DNA of 37,384 nucleotides from an uncultured Mucilaginibacter sp. (GCA_903887275.1 CAISPD010000027.1:1-37384), one strand, 5' to 3'. Numbered from the stretch's first letter, positions 1 through 8,352 are shown. Notes: a model not told the origin generated them from the letters alone. Numbers and translations are program-made.

Positions 1-165
1 AATAACTATGCCTGGAAAGCATAGTTCGACTAAATTGATTAAATGCAGTTAGTTTTGATTGTATCCTAAAACAACCGTATTTAGTATAATCAAAAAAAGT
101 ACAAACCAGTTTACTAATTACCGGTTAACAAATCACAAATCACAAGTTAACTAATCACTGCCACC

Positions 166-1794
166 ATGGATCTCGAATTCAATAAAAATGAAGATATCAA
201 CCTGCAACTGGTGTCGGAATTAAAAAATAGACTGAAAAAAGTTTATGCTGGTGGTGGTGAAAAAGCTGCGGGCAAACAAAAGGAGAAAGGTAAAATGCTT
301 GCCCGTGAACGGGTGGCCTACCTCATCGATAAAGATAAACCCTGGCTCGAGATCGGTGCATTGGTTGCCGATGGTATGTATGCTGAGCACGGTGGCTGCC
401 CATCAGGAGGTGTAATATGCGGAATAGGATATGTATCAGGCAGGCAATGCGTAATTGTTGCAAATGATGCAACCGTGAAAGCCGGGGCCTGGTTCCCCAT
501 TACAGCCAAAAAGAACCTGCGCGCGCAGGAAATTGCTATTGAAAACAAGTTACCGATCATCTACCTGGTTGATTCTGCCGGTGTATACCTGCCGCTGCAG
601 GACGAGATATTTCCGGATAAGGAGCATTTCGGTCGTATTTTTCGCAATAATGCAATCATGAGCAGTATGGGTATCATACAAATAGCCGCTATCATGGGTT
701 CATGTGTGGCAGGTGGCGCCTATTTGCCCATTATGAGCGATGAAGCAATGATCGTGGAAGGCACCGGCTCGGTTTTCCTGGCGGGATCGTACCTGGTTAA
801 ATCGGCTATAGGAGAGGAGGTAGATAACGAAACCTTAGGCGGGGCCATAACCCATTGTGAAATATCGGGCGTTACCGACTATAAACAGCCCAACGACCAG
901 GCCTGCCTTGATTCGATCCGTAATATTTTTAGTAAGATAGGCGATTATACAAAAGCCGGCTTTGATCGTATCAAGCCAACGTCACCAAAATTGAACGAAC
1001 GTGATATCTATGGCATCCTCCCCGAAAACCGCGAAAAACCCTATGATATGCGGGAGATCATCCTGCGTTTGCTGGATGACTCCGAACTGGAAGAATATAA
1101 AACAGGGTACGGCCAATCCATTATCTGCGGGCTTGGTCGTATTGACGGCTGGGCAGTAGGTATTGTAGCCAACCAGCGCAAAGTGGTCAAATCGCGCAAG
1201 GGCGAAATGCAGTTTGGCGGGGTCATCTATTCTGATTCGGCTGATAAAGCCACCCGCTTCATTATGAACTGCAATCAAAAGAAAATACCATTGGTGTTTT
1301 TACAGGATGTAACAGGATTTATGGTAGGCAGCCGGTCGGAACAAGGTGGTATCATTAAAGATGGTGCCAAAATGGTAAATGCAGTTGCCAATTCGGTAGT
1401 GCCCAAATTTACCATTTTCATTGGTAACTCATACGGTGCAGGTAACTACGCCATGTGCGGAAAAGCTTATGACCCTCGCCTGATCTATGCCTGGCCATCG
1501 GCGAAAATCGCGGTGATGGGTGGCTCACAGGCTGCAAATACGCTCATGCAAATTCAGGCAGCTTCATTAAAAGCAAAAGGTGAAGCGATCACCCCGGAAA
1601 AAGAAGCAGAATTACTGAAAGAGATCAGCGATCGCTACAATACCCAAACCACACCCTGGTATGCCGCAGCCCGCCTCTGGGTAGATGGTATCATTGATCC
1701 GCTCGAAACCCGTAAAGTGATATCGATGGGTATTGAAGCCGCCAACCACGCGCCTATTGAGAAGGCGTTTAATGTAGGGGTGATACAGACTTAG
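166..1794 (+). CDS. Acyl-CoA carboxylase, carboxyltransferase (beta) subunit, methylcrotonoyl-CoA carboxylase-like
   Basis: This is the carboxyltransferase subunit of a biotin-dependent acyl-CoA carboxylase, which moves CO2 from carboxybiotin to an acyl-CoA. The 542 residues are the usual length for the family and contain both crotonase-fold halves: an N-terminal half with KMLARERVAYLID and GGAYLPIMSDEA, and a C-terminal half with FGGVIYSDSADKA, FLQDVTGFMVG and the glycine-rich GNSYGAGNYAMCG. The sequence style (AEHGGCPSGGVICGIG, DSAGVYLPLQDEIFPD) fits the methylcrotonoyl-CoA (leucine breakdown) branch better than the propionyl-CoA branch, but substrate choice is inference. The biotin carboxylase/biotin carrier partner is not in the window and may lie upstream of base 1. 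The ATG is the first in frame. The stop codon runs directly into a 9-bp tandem repeat. Confidence 0.9.
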   Translation: MDLEFNKNEDINLQLVSELKNRLKKVYAGGGEKAAGKQKEKGKMLARERVAYLIDKDKPWLEIGALVADGMYAEHGGCPSGGVICGIGYVSGRQCVIVANDATVKAGAWFPITAKKNLRAQEIAIENKLPIIYLVDSAGVYLPLQDEIFPDKEHFGRIFRNNAIMSSMGIIQIAAIMGSCVAGGAYLPIMSDEAMIVEGTGSVFLAGSYLVKSAIGEEVDNETLGGAITHCEISGVTDYKQPNDQACLDSIRNIFSKIGDYTKAGFDRIKPTSPKLNERDIYGILPENREKPYDMREIILRLLDDSELEEYKTGYGQSIICGLGRIDGWAVGIVANQRKVVKSRKGEMQFGGVIYSDSADKATRFIMNCNQKKIPLVFLQDVTGFMVGSRSEQGGIIKDGAKMVNAVANSVVPKFTIFIGNSYGAGNYAMCGKAYDPRLIYAWPSAKIAVMGGSQAANTLMQIQAASLKAKGEAITPEKEAELLKEISDRYNTQTTPWYAAARLWVDGIIDPLETRKVISMGIEAANHAPIEKAFNVGVIQT

Positions 1795-1795
1795 G

Positions 1796-1911
1796 TTGGT
1801 TGTATTGGTTGTGTTGGATGTATTGGTTGTGTTGGATGTAGAGGTTGTATTGGTTGTAGTGGTTGTACTGGATGTGGTGGTTGGAATGTTGTAATGTTGT
1901 AATGTTGAAAT
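1796..1911. repeat. Degenerate 9-bp tandem repeat (TTGGTTGTA-type)
   Basis: Ten consecutive 9-base units start two bases after the preceding stop codon. Consensus is TTGGTTGTA, with variants at positions 1, 2, 5 and 9 (for example TTGGATGTA and TTGGTTGTG). From about 1886 the period drops to 8 (ATGTTGTA twice, then ATGTTGAA). The array is strongly strand-asymmetric, with G and T on the + strand. It creates an apparent Thr/Asn/Ser-rich reading frame on the - strand that is only a by-product of the repeat. Confidence 0.9.
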
Positions 1912-1989
1912 ATTCGAACAACTAATCAAATTGAAAATCTTGAGCGATCCGATCTTAAACTCGATCAATTTTATTTATATCTTTCAGCT

Positions 1990-3174
1990 ATGAAAAAAAT
2001 ACTCCTGCCAATACTAGTGCTTCTTGCTGCAACAGCAAATGCCCAAAATGCTAAAGAAATACATCAAAAAGCCATCCTGGTTGATACGCATAACGATGCG
2101 CTTTCGAATGAACTGATCACAAAAGTTGATCTTTCAAAGCGCCAGAACACTGGCAACCTTGATCTGGTGCGTGCGAAAGAAGGTGGGCTTAATGTGCAGG
2201 TATTTTCTATCTGGTGCGGTGGCGACTATGGGAAGGGCAGGGCATTTAATTTTGCTAACCGCGAGATCGATTCGCTTTATGCCCTGATCAAACGTAATCC
2301 CGGAAAAATGGTATTGGCCAGAAATGCTGAAGAAGTGCAAAATGCAGTAGCCAAAGGTCAGTTTGTGGCGATGATAGGTGTGGAAGGCGGTCACATGATC
2401 GAAGACCGCTTAGACTACCTCGATGCCCTTGCCAAACGCGGCATGCGTTACCTCACACTTACCTGGAATAATAGTACCTCCTGGTCCACTTCAGCTGCCG
2501 ACGAGACTCATCACAAAGACTCCCTGCTCAAAGCAGGGCATATTGGCCTTAGCGACTACGGTAAGCAGATCGTACACCGATTGAACGACCTGGGTGTCAT
2601 CGTAGATATCTCGCATGTTGGCGAAAGGACGTTTTATGATGTGATCGCTACTACAAGCAAGCCGGTGATCGCATCACATAGCTGCGCTTATGCGTTGGAT
2701 CCAAATCAGCGCAATATGAAGGATGATCAGTTAAAAGCGCTCGCCAAAAATGGTGGTGTGATATTTTTGAACTTTTACAGCGGCTTTCTTGATAGCACCT
2801 ATTCGCGTAAAGAAGTGAGGTTTGCACGTGCCCATAAGGCCGAACTCGACTCGCTTGAAAAAGTATACCACGATGCCGACCTGGCGCGCATAAGGCTGAA
2901 TGTATTACATAAAGCCGAATCGGATCAGTTGCGCCCGCCGCTTAGCCTGTTGATCAAACATATCGACTATATTGTAAAACTGATCGGTGCCGATCATGTG
3001 GGTATTGGTTCCGATTTCGATGGTGCCGAATCTTACCCCCTGGGCCTGGATGATGTAAGCGACTATCCAAAGATCACCCAGGAATTATTAAAACTCCATT
3101 ATAGCGAAGCAGATATCGACAAAATTCTTGGTGGCAATTTCTTGCGTGTTTTGAAGGCCAATACCGCGAAATAA
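1990..3174 (+). CDS. Secreted/periplasmic membrane dipeptidase, peptidase family M19
   Basis: A zinc dipeptidase of the renal dipeptidase family (M19), which cleaves dipeptides and sometimes D-residue or modified dipeptides. The first 19 or so residues form a signal peptide (KKILLPILVLLAATANAQ), so the enzyme acts outside the cytoplasm. Family metal-binding features are visible: VDTHNDAL near residue 31 (the DxHxD motif), GVEGGHMIED with the bridging Glu, VDISHVGERTF and VIASHSCAYAL for the His ligands, and GIGSDFDG near the C-terminus. The length of 394 residues is normal. It stands alone; the next gene starts 23 bases downstream but is of unrelated function. The exact substrate cannot be told. 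Confidence 0.93.
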   Translation: MKKILLPILVLLAATANAQNAKEIHQKAILVDTHNDALSNELITKVDLSKRQNTGNLDLVRAKEGGLNVQVFSIWCGGDYGKGRAFNFANREIDSLYALIKRNPGKMVLARNAEEVQNAVAKGQFVAMIGVEGGHMIEDRLDYLDALAKRGMRYLTLTWNNSTSWSTSAADETHHKDSLLKAGHIGLSDYGKQIVHRLNDLGVIVDISHVGERTFYDVIATTSKPVIASHSCAYALDPNQRNMKDDQLKALAKNGGVIFLNFYSGFLDSTYSRKEVRFARAHKAELDSLEKVYHDADLARIRLNVLHKAESDQLRPPLSLLIKHIDYIVKLIGADHVGIGSDFDGAESYPLGLDDVSDYPKITQELLKLHYSEADIDKILGGNFLRVLKANTAK

Positions 3175-3197
3175 TTATTTAACTTATATTTGTATTT

Positions 3198-3491
3198 GTG
3201 GAACGCAGGCAGCAAATAAAGTTATGGTTAAAACAGGTATTGGAAAAGAATCTTTCTGGTGTAAGTTTTAATGCTTTTATTTTCGGCTCGCAAGCCAATA
3301 AGGCTACATTATCGCGCTCAGATATTGATCTGGGTATAAAGTCCGATACCGAAATAACAAATGTTCAATTGGCTGGTATACTTTCTGACCTTGAACAATT
3401 ACCAATGCTCTACAAAATTGACCTTGTAAACTTCAATCTGGTCGACGAAAAATTCAGTTATATCGCCCTACAGAATTGCGAAAGTCTATGA
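3198..3491 (+). CDS. MNT-type nucleotidyltransferase, putative antitoxin of a MntA/HepT pair
   Basis: A 97-residue minimal nucleotidyltransferase. The diagnostic GSx10DxD motif is complete: G30-S31, ten residues, then D42-I-D44. In the known MntA/HepT systems this protein is the antitoxin, neutralising the HEPN toxin by adding AMP units to a tyrosine near its active site. Translation appears to start at a GTG, since no in-frame ATG precedes the conserved core. The stop codon overlaps the start of the next gene in an ATGA arrangement (3488-3491), so the two are translationally coupled. The motif supports catalysis, but activity and antitoxin role are inferred from the family (HI0073-like). Confidence 0.85.
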   Translation: MERRQQIKLWLKQVLEKNLSGVSFNAFIFGSQANKATLSRSDIDLGIKSDTEITNVQLAGILSDLEQLPMLYKIDLVNFNLVDEKFSYIALQNCESL

Positions 3492-3865
3492 ATTACCTTG
3501 ACTCCAAACTAGCCACGTTCGAACAGGCCTTGAAAACTTTCAATGAAGCACTGCTCATAAACCCCTCGCAACTTGAACGGGATGGGGCGATCCAGCGTTT
3601 TGAGTATTGTTTCGATCTTTGTTGGAAAACTTTGAAGCTGGTGCTTGAAAAGCGCGGTTTACTTGATCTCAATAGTCCCCGTTCAGTTTTTGCTGCAGCC
3701 TATGCCGAAAATTTGATTAGCGACGAAATTTTATGGTCAACCATTATTCTGAAAAGGAATGCTTCTGTACATACCTATAACGAAGCACTGGCTGCAAGCC
3801 TTTTTAGCGAACTTCCGATATACTATGCGGCGATGTCTGCGTTGTTAGTAAAGCTTAAAGTATAA
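3488..3865 (+). CDS. HEPN-domain protein, HepT-like putative toxin (HI0074/NTase substrate-binding family)
   Basis: A 125-residue all-helical protein of the HI0074 / nucleotidyltransferase substrate-binding family. The HEPN RNase-type motif RX4HXY is intact as R90-NASV-H95-T-Y97; in characterised HepT toxins this motif forms the RNase site and its Tyr is AMPylated by the partner. The reading frame extends upstream to a TTG at 3476, but the ATG at 3488 overlaps the stop codon of the antitoxin gene and starts at the family's usual N-terminus (MNYLDSKLATFEQAL), so it is chosen here. Other parts typical of the family are FEYCFDLCWKTLK and SPRSVFAAAYAENLI. A toxin function is inference. Confidence 0.85.
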   Translation: MNYLDSKLATFEQALKTFNEALLINPSQLERDGAIQRFEYCFDLCWKTLKLVLEKRGLLDLNSPRSVFAAAYAENLISDEILWSTIILKRNASVHTYNEALAASLFSELPIYYAAMSALLVKLKV

Positions 3866-3899
3866 GGATTTTGTATGGCATTGGGCTGACGATAATTTA

Positions 3900-3930
3900 T
3901 TGGCAAATTGCAGTCAAAATGGTAAATTTG
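3900..3930 (+). promoter_or_regulatory. Putative promoter of the thioredoxin reductase gene
   Basis: A TTG (3900-3902) lies 20 bases upstream of TAAATTTG (3923-3930), which matches the Bacteroidota -7 consensus TAnnTTTG exactly. The expected transcript start would be near 3937, giving a short leader before the ATG at 3951. This is a pattern match only. Confidence 0.5.
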
Positions 3931-3950
3931 ACACCTATTAATTTGCTATA

Positions 3951-4907
3951 ATGTCACAAGAGAACGAACACGTTAAATGCCTCATCATAGGCTCTGGTCC
4001 CGCTGGTTATACTGCGGCTATATATGCTGCCCGGGCCGACCTGAAGCCAGTTTTATATACCGGATTATTAGCCGGCGGCCAGTTGACCCAAACCACCGAA
4101 GTTGAGAACTATCCAGGTTACCCGGATGGTATTCAGGGCCCTGCTATGATGGAAAATTTCGAGAAACAGGCCAGCCGCCTGGGTACCGATATCCGATTTG
4201 GATATGTGAGCTCAGTTGATTTTTCAAGCCAGCCGCATAAAGTGGTTATTGATGAAAGCAAAACTGTACTTGCCGACACGGTAATTATTTCAACCGGCGC
4301 CTCTGCCAAATGGTTGGGTCTGGAGTCAGAACAAAAATACAATGGTTTTGGTGTTTCTGCCTGCGCTGTATGCGATGGTTTCTTTTTCCGCGGGCAGGAT
4401 GTAGCTATAGTTGGTGCTGGTGATACGGCTGCCGAAGAAGCTACTTACCTGGCCAAACTTTGCCGTAAAGTTTACATGCTTGTTCGCCGCGATGAATTTC
4501 GCGCTTCAAAGGCGATGGTGCACCGGGTGCTTAATACGCATAATATCGAAATACTCTATAATTCTGAAACTAAAGAGATATTGGGAGACGGTCAGGTGGT
4601 TACTGGTTTAAAAGTATTCAATAACAAAACTGGCGCAGAAAAGGACCTGGATATCACCGGTTTCTTTGTTGCTATTGGTCACCATCCGAATACCGAAATA
4701 TTTAAAGGCTGGATAGATATGGATGAAAATGGCTATATCATAACCCAGCCGGGTTCGAGCAAAACCAATATTGAAGGCGTTTTTGCCTGCGGCGATGCTC
4801 AGGATCATGTTTATCGGCAGGCGATAACTGCAGCTGGTACGGGTTGTATGGCCGCTATTGATGCCGAACGATATCTGGCGGCTAAAGAACATACTATCCC
4901 AGCTTGA
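3951..4907 (+). CDS. trxB: Thioredoxin-disulfide reductase
   Basis: A flavoprotein that transfers electrons from NADPH to thioredoxin in the cytoplasm. At 318 residues it has the standard length. In order: the N-terminal FAD-binding motif IIGSGPAGYTAAIYAARA; the redox-active CAVC at C138-C141 followed by DG; the NADPH-binding motif VGAGDTAAEEA, where a G-to-T change in the last glycine of GxGxxG/A is tolerated in this family; and the C-terminal FAD motif GVFACGDAQD. All key residues are present. A consensus-like promoter lies directly upstream, so the gene is probably transcribed alone. Confidence 0.97.
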   Translation: MSQENEHVKCLIIGSGPAGYTAAIYAARADLKPVLYTGLLAGGQLTQTTEVENYPGYPDGIQGPAMMENFEKQASRLGTDIRFGYVSSVDFSSQPHKVVIDESKTVLADTVIISTGASAKWLGLESEQKYNGFGVSACAVCDGFFFRGQDVAIVGAGDTAAEEATYLAKLCRKVYMLVRRDEFRASKAMVHRVLNTHNIEILYNSETKEILGDGQVVTGLKVFNNKTGAEKDLDITGFFVAIGHHPNTEIFKGWIDMDENGYIITQPGSSKTNIEGVFACGDAQDHVYRQAITAAGTGCMAAIDAERYLAAKEHTIPA

Positions 4908-4969
4908 TTTTGTTTGAACATTGGAATGTTGTAAGGTTATCTGGTTAATTCTGTTAGCTTTATAGGAAA

Positions 4970-5000
4970 TTGAATCCGGATTTAAAATTCAGTAATTTCG
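4970..5000 (+). promoter_or_regulatory. Putative promoter of the THX ribosomal protein gene
   Basis: TTG at 4970-4972, a 20-base spacer, then TAATTTCG at 4993-5000, one base off the Bacteroidota TAnnTTTG box. The start would fall near 5007, about 20 bases before the ATG. Pattern match only. Confidence 0.45.
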
Positions 5001-5026
5001 GGATAAAGTTCAATTACATCAAAACA

Positions 5027-5137
5027 ATGGGAAGAGGCGATAAAAAAACAGGCAAGGGCAAACTTGCAATGGGCTCCTACGGAAAAACAAGGCCGCACAG
5101 ACCTAAAAAGGAAGCAGTAAAAGAAACTGCAAAATAA
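5027..5137 (+). CDS. Small ribosomal protein of the THX (S31) family
   Basis: A 36-codon gene. The product begins MGRGDKKTGKGKLAMGSYGK and continues with TRPHRPKKE, ending in a short Lys/Ala/Glu tail. It is extremely basic and Gly/Lys-rich. It matches the Bacteroidota form of the THX/S31 protein, which usually starts MGKGDKKTRRGK and contains GSxGKxRP; in Thermus this protein sits in the head of the small ribosomal subunit. The gene has its own promoter-like site upstream and a strong terminator four bases after the stop codon, so it is a compact single-gene unit. Confidence 0.85.
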   Translation: MGRGDKKTGKGKLAMGSYGKTRPHRPKKEAVKETAK

Positions 5138-5140
5138 TAT

Positions 5141-5174
5141 AAAAAGCCATTCGTAAATGCGGGTGGCTTTTTTG
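5141..5174 (+). terminator. Rho-independent terminator of the THX gene
   Basis: A hairpin with arms AAAAAGCCATTCG and TGCGGGTGGCTTTTT pairs through 12 or more positions, counting G-U pairs, around a short A/T-rich loop. It ends in a run of T residues. Confidence 0.85.
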
Positions 5175-5261
5175 TTTCGGATTTTTTACATGAATTGAAA
5201 CAGTATTTTTTCAAAATCCGTTAACTTCACCGGTTTAATGCATTATCCCGATTAATTGACT

Positions 5262-7562
5262 ATGTTTAAATTTACCAGATCGCTGTTTTTAGGTGTTTGT
5301 TTATTGTTCAGTGCCTCTGCCTATGCGCAGGATAACGACCCGAATATGGGTATAGTGCCGGCGCCCGTTTCGGTTAAAAAGTCGCCCGGCGAATTTGTTT
5401 TGGGCCAGCAAACCGTGCTTTTTGCCGATAGCGCAAATAAAGCGGTATCTTATCTTACCGACTATCTGCTCAACAAACTTTACCTGCGCAATTCATTAAA
5501 AATTGGCGATGGCGGGAGCACTCCCAACAGTATTTTATTGACCGCCAGGGGATCAGAAAATTTGCCGGCTGATGGTTATCGTTTAACAATTACACCACAA
5601 CAAATTATCATCGCAGGCAAGGGAGCAGGATTATTCTATGGGATACAAACCCTCCTTCAGCTGATTCCTGCCGATCATGGCGCTGTAGTAAAGCTGCCTG
5701 CGGTACAAATAGAAGATTACCCCCGTTTTGTTTACCGGGGGTTGATGCTGGATGTGAGCAGGCATTTTATGTCGGTTGAGTTTGTAAAGAAAACCATCGA
5801 CGCCATGGCTTATTACAAATTGAATAATTTCCACTGGCACCTTACCGACGATCAGGGCTGGCGCATCGAGATCAAAAAATATCCAAAACTGACAACCATC
5901 GGCAGTCAGCGTGCGCAAACGCTGATCGGTGGCTACCGCGAGCGTAATCCTCAGCAATTTGATAATACCCCATATGGCGGCTATTATACCCAGGACCAGG
6001 TGCGGGAGGTTGTTAAATATGCGGCTGACAGGTTTATCAATATAATACCGGAAATAGAAATGCCGGGCCACTCAACAGCAGCTGTAGCAGCTTATCCGGA
6101 ATTGAGCTGCGATCCAACCAAAACCTATAAAACTGCTGAAAGCTGGGGCGTTTTTCACGACGTTTATTGCCCAAGTGATAAAACCTTTGAGTTTTTACAG
6201 GATGTACTTACCGAGGTGATGGCATTGTTCCCCAGCCATTACATTCATATAGGTGGCGACGAAGTTCCCAAGGATGCCTGGAAGAATTCGGTTTTTTGCC
6301 AGAAGCTGATCAAAAAATTAAAATTGAAGAATGAAGAAGAGCTGCAAAGCTATTTCATCCAACGTATAGAGAAGTTTGTTAATGCCAAAGGTCGCAGCAT
6401 TATAGGCTGGGACGAGATTTTGGAAGGCGGATTATCGCCAAATGCAACGGTAATGAGCTGGCGCGGAGAGAGTGGAGGTATTGCAGCAGCGCAACAAAGT
6501 CATAACGTGATCATGACACCCGGTAGCGGCGGCATGTATATTGACCATGCGCAAGGACGCAAAGATGAGCCATTAAGCATTGGTGGATATACGCCACTCA
6601 GTCAAACTTACAGCTATAACCCAACACCTGCTACCCTGACACCCGAACAACAAAAGTTTATTATGGGAGTTCAGGCTAACCTATGGACCGAGTATATTGG
6701 CACCGAAACCAAGGCCGACTATATGTTATATCCCAGACTGCTTGCATTATCAGAAATAGCCTGGTCGGCATTAAGCAATAAGAACTACAAGGATTTTTCC
6801 GAAACCCGTATCCCGGCACAACTGGCCTACCTTGATCGGAATAATTACGATTACCATGTGCCTGAAGCCATTGGCGCACCGGACTCGATACAATTTGGTA
6901 CACAACTCAACGTGCAACTGAAACCATCAGTAGCCGGAGGGAAGATTTACTATACGATCGATGGACACACCCCGCGTGAAACTGATCTGGAGTATCATTT
7001 ACCAATAACTTACAATGTTCCACCGGATCAATACCGCGAACTTCAAACCATTGTAATAAGCCCCTCAGGTAAAAGAAGTCAGCTGACCAAATTAACAGTT
7101 TATAATCGTGCCCCACTGGCGCCGGTAACTTATGCGGCCAATAATCCTGGTTTGAAATACCAGCTATTTCAAGGTAATTTTGATAATACCGGTGAATTCA
7201 AAGACGCAGCGATCATTGATAGCGGCATTGTGAAGAGTTTCAACCTGGCCGAGCTCAAAAAGCAGCGACCTTCTTTCGGCGTAATATATAATGGATATTT
7301 ACGTATTGATAATGATGGGGTATATGTATTTTCGACCAAGTCAGACGATGGGTCGGTGTTGACGATCGATGACCAGCCGGTTGTAAATAATGACGGTAAG
7401 CATCCGCTGACCGAACAAGGCGGAGCAGTGGCACTTCAAAAGGGTTATCATAAACTGACGTTGAAATATTTTGATATTGGTTCGGTACGGGGATTAAAGG
7501 TATATGTGATCATTCCAGGTAAGCCCAAAGCCGAACTTTCACCCGATTGGTTGTTTAACTGA
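5262..7562 (+). CDS. Secreted beta-N-acetylhexosaminidase, GH20, with C-terminal PA14-like domain
   Basis: A glycoside hydrolase family 20 enzyme that removes terminal N-acetylglucosamine or N-acetylgalactosamine from glycans. A signal peptide (FTRSLFLGVCLLFSASAYAQ) is followed by a GH20b-type domain to about residue 150. The catalytic TIM barrel runs to about residue 510 and includes HWHLTDDQGWRIEIKKYP and the paired catalytic residues in HIGGDEVP (D333-E334). A chitobiase/FN3-like segment follows (GGKIYYTIDGHTPRETD), then a PA14-like module (GVYVFSTKSDDGSVLTIDDQ) over the last 130 or so residues. The frame opens at a TTG six bases earlier, but the ATG at 5262 begins the signal peptide. A lipoprotein gene follows after 9 bases. 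Surface glycan scavenging or murein recycling are the likely roles. Confidence 0.93.
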   Translation: MFKFTRSLFLGVCLLFSASAYAQDNDPNMGIVPAPVSVKKSPGEFVLGQQTVLFADSANKAVSYLTDYLLNKLYLRNSLKIGDGGSTPNSILLTARGSENLPADGYRLTITPQQIIIAGKGAGLFYGIQTLLQLIPADHGAVVKLPAVQIEDYPRFVYRGLMLDVSRHFMSVEFVKKTIDAMAYYKLNNFHWHLTDDQGWRIEIKKYPKLTTIGSQRAQTLIGGYRERNPQQFDNTPYGGYYTQDQVREVVKYAADRFINIIPEIEMPGHSTAAVAAYPELSCDPTKTYKTAESWGVFHDVYCPSDKTFEFLQDVLTEVMALFPSHYIHIGGDEVPKDAWKNSVFCQKLIKKLKLKNEEELQSYFIQRIEKFVNAKGRSIIGWDEILEGGLSPNATVMSWRGESGGIAAAQQSHNVIMTPGSGGMYIDHAQGRKDEPLSIGGYTPLSQTYSYNPTPATLTPEQQKFIMGVQANLWTEYIGTETKADYMLYPRLLALSEIAWSALSNKNYKDFSETRIPAQLAYLDRNNYDYHVPEAIGAPDSIQFGTQLNVQLKPSVAGGKIYYTIDGHTPRETDLEYHLPITYNVPPDQYRELQTIVISPSGKRSQLTKLTVYNRAPLAPVTYAANNPGLKYQLFQGNFDNTGEFKDAAIIDSGIVKSFNLAELKKQRPSFGVIYNGYLRIDNDGVYVFSTKSDDGSVLTIDDQPVVNNDGKHPLTEQGGAVALQKGYHKLTLKYFDIGSVRGLKVYVIIPGKPKAELSPDWLFN

Positions 7563-7571
7563 CGATAAGTA

Positions 7572-8330
7572 ATGCGTAAAAATTATTGGATAGCTTGTAT
7601 TGGTATGCTCGCAGTAGCGGGCTTGCTCAGTTGTAGCCAGTCAGCACAGCAGGCAGTAGCTCCACCGCCGCCGCCAGCCAAACCCGACCATGTTGCACCC
7701 TTTCGTTACCATAAGTTACTGGAAGTATCTCCGGGGCAGGAATATGATATATTAAGCTGGGGCCGGGGCTCGGCAACTACGGGTTCGTTTTTGATTCTGC
7801 ACTCTGATTCGGCTGCAAAGAAATTTACAACCACCAGCGGCGACCTGAGCGGAAGTATTGTTGATGTATATAATTCGGATATGGACCTCGATGGTAATCC
7901 GGAGATACTGATACAAGCCCGGGGAACCGATAGCACCAACTACGCCACCATCTATGCCTTTGAATTTACCGGTGGCAAGGCAGATAAACTTAATTTCCCA
8001 AAACTCAGTACATCCCAACAAAAGGGGTACAGAGGTGAAGATAATTTTTATATCAAAGAAGGTAAACTGATTCGTGAGTTCCCAATTTTTTCAGGAAAAG
8101 GAAAGGATGCCAGGGGTACCGGTGCAAAACGAATACTGGAATACGGCTTGCGCGACAATGCCTTTACCGTAAAGCAATTAAGCAAAGACTCGGCTGATAA
8201 AAGTCAGCCGAGGGCTCAGCCAGTTACTGTTAAAAAAACAACAGAACCTGCAAAAGCAACCACTAAAAAGCATACAGTCGAAAAGAAACATAAAAAGAAG
8301 AAGCATCATCGGAATAGCGATGATAATTAA
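7572..8330 (+). CDS. Putative lipoprotein with EF-hand-like motif and basic tail, function unknown
   Basis: A 252-residue protein I cannot assign. It has a lipoprotein signal with lipobox LLSC (C21), then a Pro-rich linker (APPPPPAKP). A central domain of about 130 residues contains DMDLDGNPE (D103-E111), resembling the Ca-binding DxDxDG loops of FG-GAP/VCBS repeats. The tail (about residue 215 to the end) is very rich in Lys and His, for example KKHTVEKKHKKKKHH. The gene begins 9 bases after the GH20 hexosaminidase gene and is probably co-transcribed. A cell-envelope location is likely. The basic tail could contact peptidoglycan, lipopolysaccharide or other polyanions, which is speculation. 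Confidence 0.75.
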   Translation: MRKNYWIACIGMLAVAGLLSCSQSAQQAVAPPPPPAKPDHVAPFRYHKLLEVSPGQEYDILSWGRGSATTGSFLILHSDSAAKKFTTTSGDLSGSIVDVYNSDMDLDGNPEILIQARGTDSTNYATIYAFEFTGGKADKLNFPKLSTSQQKGYRGEDNFYIKEGKLIREFPIFSGKGKDARGTGAKRILEYGLRDNAFTVKQLSKDSADKSQPRAQPVTVKKTTEPAKATTKKHTVEKKHKKKKHHRNSDDN

Positions 8331-8352
8331 GCCAAAAGATTGGCATATTTTT
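8331..8352 (+). terminator. Weak possible terminator after the lipoprotein gene
   Basis: GCCAA and TTGGC form a 5-bp stem around AAGA just after the stop codon, followed by an A/T stretch with five T residues. The stem is short, so read-through into the BatA-like gene is possible. Confidence 0.3.

Noticed and set aside
4-26. Inverted repeat AACTATGC/GCATAGTT at the left edge
   Set aside because: It lacks a T-run and the preceding gene is outside the window, so its role cannot be judged.
160-169. GCCACCATGG around the first start codon, identical to the eukaryotic Kozak consensus
   Set aside because: The gene and surroundings are clearly bacterial; a chance match.
1612-1968. Thr/Asn/Ser-rich reading frame on the - strand
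   Set aside because: It is produced by the G/T tandem repeat and has no independent coding signs.
3185-3198. TATATTTG directly before the GTG of the nucleotidyltransferase gene, suggesting a leaderless promoter
   Set aside because: No -33 TTG is present at 19-21 bases upstream, so support is too weak.
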